The notes under the pieces: generated by a model
Database searches by the model: none
What the model was told of the DNA's origin: nothing
Seen by the model: only the letters and a program-made list of their open reading frames with translations
From: Microthrixaceae bacterium
GTDB taxonomy: Bacteria > Actinomycetota > Acidimicrobiia > Acidimicrobiales > DATDAH01
Assembly: GCA_020637195.1 (NCBI GenBank)
Contig: JACJWK010000014.1
Coordinates: forward strand, 1-64,000
Length of the DNA: 64,000 bases
Direction: 5' to 3'
Made by a program: the position numbers and the translations under genes
In this document: piece by piece, positions 60,703 to 64,000 of the stretch
Layout of the letters: the number at the start of each line of letters is the position of its first letter
How positions within the stretch are numbered: the stretch's first letter is position 1

Positions 60703-62151
60703 ATGCAGGCTCGTACGACGGCTCGCGTCGGTGTCGCGGCGGCGGTGTGCGCCGCGCTCGTGGCGCTCGGGGCCCCGGCCCCCGTCACGGCGGCGCCCGC
60801 CGCCCCGGTGGTCGGCTCGGGGTCGGACGGGCCGGGCTTCGTCGACGGCGTCGACGGCCCGCGCGGCGCCCCCGCCGGTGGCACGTGGGTGCCCTGGTCG
60901 CCTGCGCCGGGTGCACCGGTCGCCGACGCGGGCGTCCCCGAGCCCGAGGTGGGCGCACCCGAGGGCGGCACGGCCGGCCTCCTCGACCTCTCGTTCTCGG
61001 GCGACGGGCGCCACTCGCCGAACTTCGTCAGCGGTCCCGAGGATGCCGCCTCGGTGGCGGTCCAGCCCGACGGCAAGATCGTCGTGGGTGGTGGTGCCGG
61101 GGCCTTCAACAGCCGCCTCCAGGTCGCCCGGTTCCATCCCGACGGGCGACGGGACAAGTCGTTCGGTGGCGGCGACGGGGTGGTCCGCACCAACATCTCG
61201 CCGGGCCCCGACTGGATCGAGGACATCGCCCTCCAGCCCAACGGCAAGATCGTGGCCGTCGGCTCCGCGTGGGGGTTCAGCGTCCTCGTCCGCTACAACG
61301 CCAACGGCACGCTGGACACCGGTTTCGCCAACGGCGGCGTGCAGCTCCTGGCGGTGGGACGCGGCTTCAACGTCGCCACCGCGGTCGTGGTCGACGGCGC
61401 CGGGCGCATCGCCTTCGCCGGACGCGGGGGCGGGGGCGGCGGGCGGTTCGTGGTGGCCCGCGTCGGCGCCAACGGCAACCCCGACACGTCGTTCAGCGGT
61501 GACGGCATCGCGATCGCCGACTTCACGGCGGGTGACGACTTCGCCTGGGACCTGGCCCTCCAGGCCGACGGCAAGCTCGTGGCCGCGGGCGTCGCCGGTG
61601 GGACGCCGGCCGCCATGGCGGTCCTGCGCCTGACCACCAACGGGAGCAACGATCCGACCTTCGACGGCGACGGCCGCGCCAGCGCCGGCCTGTCGGGTGA
61701 GGACGCGGCGACGTCGGTCGCGATCCAGCCCGACGGCGCCGTCGTCGTCGGCGGGTTCAACTCGCTGAACGGCGGGCAGATGCTGATCGGTCGGATGCTC
61801 CCGAGCGGCGCGATGGACCCGGCCTTCAGCGGCGACGGCCTCGTCCCGGTCAACTTCGGCGGGACCGCGGACTACGCCTGGCGGGTCGCGGTGCAGGCCG
61901 ACGGCGCGATCGTCGCCGTCGGGCGCGCCGGCGGCGCCGGCGGCCGCTTCGCCGTCGCGCGAGTGACGTCGGCCGGGATCCTGGACGGGAGCTTCAGCGG
62001 CGACGGCAAGGTGGGCACCAACTTCACCGCCGGCAACGACGAGGCCCACTCGGTGGCCATCGACGGCGCCGGCAACCTCGTCGTCTCCGGCGTCGCCAAC
62101 GGCGGCACGAGCGCCGCCCGCATCGCGATCGCCCGCTACCTGGCCACCTGA
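60703..62151 (+). CDS. Secreted delta-60 repeat beta-propeller-like protein
   Basis: A 482-residue exported protein. Residues 1-32 are a signal peptide ending VTAAPA. After a Pro/Gly/Ala linker the body is built of about seven delta-60-type repeats of 50-60 residues, each with a form of LDLSFSGDG, then DAASVAVQPDGKIVVGG and a short ARF-x-x-DG turn. Examples are WIEDIALQPNGKIVAVG, AWDLALQADGKLVAAGV and AHSVAIDGAGNLVVSGV. These beta-rich repeats are common in secreted proteins of environmental bacteria; function unknown. A strong hairpin terminator follows the stop. Confidence 0.88.
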   Translation: MQARTTARVGVAAAVCAALVALGAPAPVTAAPAAPVVGSGSDGPGFVDGVDGPRGAPAGGTWVPWSPAPGAPVADAGVPEPEVGAPEGGTAGLLDLSFSGDGRHSPNFVSGPEDAASVAVQPDGKIVVGGGAGAFNSRLQVARFHPDGRRDKSFGGGDGVVRTNISPGPDWIEDIALQPNGKIVAVGSAWGFSVLVRYNANGTLDTGFANGGVQLLAVGRGFNVATAVVVDGAGRIAFAGRGGGGGGRFVVARVGANGNPDTSFSGDGIAIADFTAGDDFAWDLALQADGKLVAAGVAGGTPAAMAVLRLTTNGSNDPTFDGDGRASAGLSGEDAATSVAIQPDGAVVVGGFNSLNGGQMLIGRMLPSGAMDPAFSGDGLVPVNFGGTADYAWRVAVQADGAIVAVGRAGGAGGRFAVARVTSAGILDGSFSGDGKVGTNFTAGNDEAHSVAIDGAGNLVVSGVANGGTSAARIAIARYLAT

Positions 62152-62157
62152 TCGCGC

Positions 62158-62188
62158 CGCTCCCGCCGGCCTGGTGCCGGCGGGAGCG
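62158..62188. terminator. Strong 13-base-pair hairpin terminator between convergent genes
   Basis: CGCTCCCGCCGGC (62158-62170) and GCCGGCGGGAGCG (62176-62188) pair perfectly around CTGGT. It lies 6 bases after the delta-60 protein stop and 28 bases from the stop of the converging sterol-desaturase gene. It is the best terminator hairpin in the window and can serve both directions, though it lacks a T-tract. Confidence 0.75.
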
Positions 62189-62216
62189 GGCGGGTCGTCC
62201 GGCGGGCGACCGGTCG

Positions 62217-63335
62217 TCAGCGCTCGGCCAGGCGGCGGAACGGGTAGGCGTTCTGGCGGAGCCACGAGCCGGCGAGCGCCAGCGGGTTGGCCCGCTGCTC
62301 GAGCGGGAACGACCGGTCGTGGATCCCGGTGGTGGGGTACTCGTCGTCGTCGTGGTAGCGGGTGCCGAACAGGTAGTCCCAGAAGGCGAAGATCACGCCG
62401 AAGTTGGTGTCGATGTGCTCGGCCGCCGCCGAGTGGTGCACGCGGTGGGCCTGGGGCGAGATGACGAGGAAGCGGGCCGGGCCGAGGTTGGTGCGGATGT
62501 TGGCGTGGATGAAGGCGCCGACGTAGACGCCGAGGAAGGCCAGCGCCGACGCGGCGGGGGCGTCGAGCCCGAGCGCCCGGGCGGGGACGAACACGAGGGT
62601 GGCGGTGATCATCGTCTCGATCACGTGCTGGCGGCTGTCCGACAGGATGTTCATCTCCTCCTGGCTGTGGTGGACGGCGTGGAAGTACCAGAGGGGCCGC
62701 ACCTTGTGGTGCAGGTAGTGGCTGAGCCACCCCATGAGGTCGGCCACGACGAGGGCGAGGAGGGGGAGGCCCCATCGCCCCAGCTCGTCTCGGAGGTCGA
62801 GGCTCCAGCCGCCGAGGGCGCCGACCCAGGCCACGTCGAGGACCGCGAGCCAGGCGGCCACCACGGTCACCGAGAGCAGGGTCGAGGTGAGGAACCACAC
62901 CAGGTCCTGGCCGAGGCCCACCGAGACCGTGGGAAGCTCCCGGCGCGCGGGGAAGCGCCACTGCAGGACGCACAACACGGCGAGGAAGGCCCAGTACCAG
63001 GGGTTCAGCACCACCTCCTTCCAGCCCGCCCAGACATCGCCGCCGAGGGAGGCGGCGAGTCGCTGGGCCGAGGCGCCCAGGCCGTCGAAGAGGGACAGGG
63101 CCCGGTCGCCGAGGTCGGCGAGGGTGAGGCCCCGCGAACCGGCGATCCAGCCGAGCTCGGCCATGACCCCGACGACCGACACGAACAGCACGGTCGCCGC
63201 GACCACCGGGACCGTGCCCGACGGCGGCGGCGCGGGACGTCGGGCGGGGGTCGCGGTCGGCGCGGGGGCCGGGGTGCGGACGGCCTGTCCGGGCGGGGGT
63301 CCCGGGGCGCGCGGGATCGGGGGAGCGGCCGGCAT
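62217..63335 (-). CDS. Sterol desaturase/fatty-acid hydroxylase family protein
   Basis: A 372-residue membrane di-iron protein. A Pro/Ala-rich N-terminal tail (1-40) precedes several helices. The histidine clusters are SHYLHHKVRPLWYFHAVHHSQEEMN (about 200-225) and HRVHHSAAAEHIDTNFG (about 285-302), which together bind the two irons. The family hydroxylates or desaturates lipids. GFIFAFWDYLFGTRYH-like sequence and PTTGIHDRSFP near the C-terminus are typical. The lipid substrate is unknown; sterols, carotenoids or fatty acids are known for relatives. Confidence 0.9.
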   Translation of the reverse strand: MPAAPPIPRAPGPPPGQAVRTPAPAPTATPARRPAPPPSGTVPVVAATVLFVSVVGVMAELGWIAGSRGLTLADLGDRALSLFDGLGASAQRLAASLGGDVWAGWKEVVLNPWYWAFLAVLCVLQWRFPARRELPTVSVGLGQDLVWFLTSTLLSVTVVAAWLAVLDVAWVGALGGWSLDLRDELGRWGLPLLALVVADLMGWLSHYLHHKVRPLWYFHAVHHSQEEMNILSDSRQHVIETMITATLVFVPARALGLDAPAASALAFLGVYVGAFIHANIRTNLGPARFLVISPQAHRVHHSAAAEHIDTNFGVIFAFWDYLFGTRYHDDDEYPTTGIHDRSFPLEQRANPLALAGSWLRQNAYPFRRLAER

Positions 63336-63454
63336 CGAAGCCTCCTTGGGCTTGGGGGGGTGACCGGTGCAGCGCCGACGCCGCCGCCGGGGATACGGGG
63401 CGCTCCCCGCGGGGGTCCCCGTTCGCTGTCACACCCCCTGTGCACACTCGGGGC

Positions 63455-64000
63455 ATGGACCTGCTCGCCGCCCTGCTCCTCGTGGTCGTCACCGCCGCCG
63501 TGGTCGGTGGCGTCGTTCGCGTCGTCGTGGCCCGCCAGGGCGAGGCGTCGCGCGACGCCACGGTCCGGGCCGCGGTCGACACCGTCTACGCCCTGGCCGG
63601 CGACAAGCTCGGCGACCAGCTGGCGGCGGGGTCGCGCGAGCTCGATCACACCGGCCGCGTCATCAGCGAGCAGGTGGCGGGCATGGCCGGCGAGCTCTCC
63701 CAGGTGCGCGACCTGGTGGCCGCGCTCCAGCGCGAGCGGGCCGACCAGCAGGGCCGGCTCGAGGCTCAGCTCGAGGAGGCGGCCCGCCGCAGCGCCGACC
63801 TGGCCGACGTCACCGGCTCGCTGCGCCAGGCCCTGGCCAGCCCCCAGGCCCGCGGGCAGTGGGGCGAGCGCATGGCCGACGACGTCCTCGCCCGGGCCGG
63901 CTTCGTCGAGGGGGTCAACTTCCGCAAGCGGCGGGCCACCGACGCGGGCACCATCCCGGACTTCACCTTCCTGTTGCCCGACGGCGACCAACTGCACATG
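63455..64000 (+). CDS. rmuC: DNA recombination protein RmuC, 5' part
   Basis: The frame is open from ATG 63455 to the window edge (182 codons), so the gene continues beyond it. It begins with a membrane helix (LLAALLLVVVTAAVVGGVVRVVV), then a long coiled coil (about 45-120) of Glu, Arg, Ala and Leu heptads, and then the start of the RmuC nuclease-like domain: LASPQARGQWGERMADDVLARAGFVEGVNFRKR. RmuC limits recombination between inverted repeats. It diverges from the sterol-desaturase-family gene across about 120 bases in which nothing else is seen. Confidence 0.92.
   Translation, partial: MDLLAALLLVVVTAAVVGGVVRVVVARQGEASRDATVRAAVDTVYALAGDKLGDQLAAGSRELDHTGRVISEQVAGMAGELSQVRDLVAALQRERADQQGRLEAQLEEAARRSADLADVTGSLRQALASPQARGQWGERMADDVLARAGFVEGVNFRKRRATDAGTIPDFTFLLPDGDQLHM

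Noticed and set aside
1..64000. CRISPR arrays, tRNA or rRNA genes, and insertion sequences
   Set aside because: No regularly spaced repeats, cloverleaf-like segments, ribosomal sequence or transposase motifs were recognised on reading.

Overview
The window is very GC-rich (roughly 70% or more) and densely packed, with many GTG starts, 1-4 base gene overlaps and very short divergent promoters. The gene set points to an actinomycete, most likely class Acidimicrobiia: an F420-type LLM oxidoreductase, a wax-ester synthase/DGAT, a KstR-like TetR regulator, MMPL transport, SLH-domain surface proteins and a bL37-like mini ribosomal protein. The class assignment is an inference from gene content. No rRNA, tRNA, CRISPR array or insertion sequence was seen.

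Layout. 1-8.1 kb: lipid and acyl-CoA genes (3' end of a thiolase-like protein, GNAT, LLM oxidoreductase, aldehyde dehydrogenase, MFS exporter, enoyl-CoA hydratase, second thiolase-like protein). 8.1-12.1 kb: aquaporin, a mucin-like membrane protein and an MMPL/RND transporter. 12.2-18.2 kb: acyl-CoA dehydrogenase, WS/DGAT, an HSL-type esterase, a small protein with a leader, a KstR-like TetR regulator and a YihY-type membrane protein. 18.3-21.5 kb: a beta-helix/SLH surface protein, a small monooxygenase and a decayed beta-propeller fragment. 21.5-27.5 kb: an acyl-CoA synthetase divergent from a run of zinc alcohol dehydrogenase, two DUF35 proteins and two thiolase-like proteins. The divergent promoter contains a KstR-type operator. 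27.6-32.3 kb: PhoD-like phosphatase, haloalkane dehalogenase, ferredoxin, ferredoxin reductase and lysoplasmalogenase. 32.4-45 kb: an exported protein of unknown function, metallophosphoesterase, aminopeptidase N, PfkB kinase, dienoyl-CoA isomerase, SnoaL-like protein, sulfatase-like membrane enzyme, VOC protein, HExxH protein, LysM/transglycosylase-like protein and YhhQ. 45-56 kb: phytoene-dehydrogenase-like protein, prolyl oligopeptidase, CocE-like hydrolase with antisense bL37, alpha/beta hydrolase, a DUF2007/ECF sigma/anti-sigma-like set, a DUF559 protein and a pair of palindromic repeats. 56-64 kb: housekeeping genes (PHP/PolX-like, ychF, DUF192, rsmI, a delta-60 repeat protein, sterol-desaturase family protein and the 5' part of rmuC).

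The first half reads as a lipid or steroid-like catabolic and storage neighbourhood: acyl activation (synthetase), dehydrogenation, hydration, thiolase/aldolase-type cleavage with DUF35 partners, redox partners, and neutral lipid synthesis. A KstR-like repressor and a matching operator suggest common control.

A caution: genes in four stretches (about 24.0 kb, 26.4-30.8 kb, 39.97 kb and 41.9-42.9 kb) carry many small indels that break otherwise well-conserved enzymes, while genes between them are intact. Local sequence error is the simplest explanation, so these genes are reported as frameshifted, with the protein reconstructed by reading across frames.
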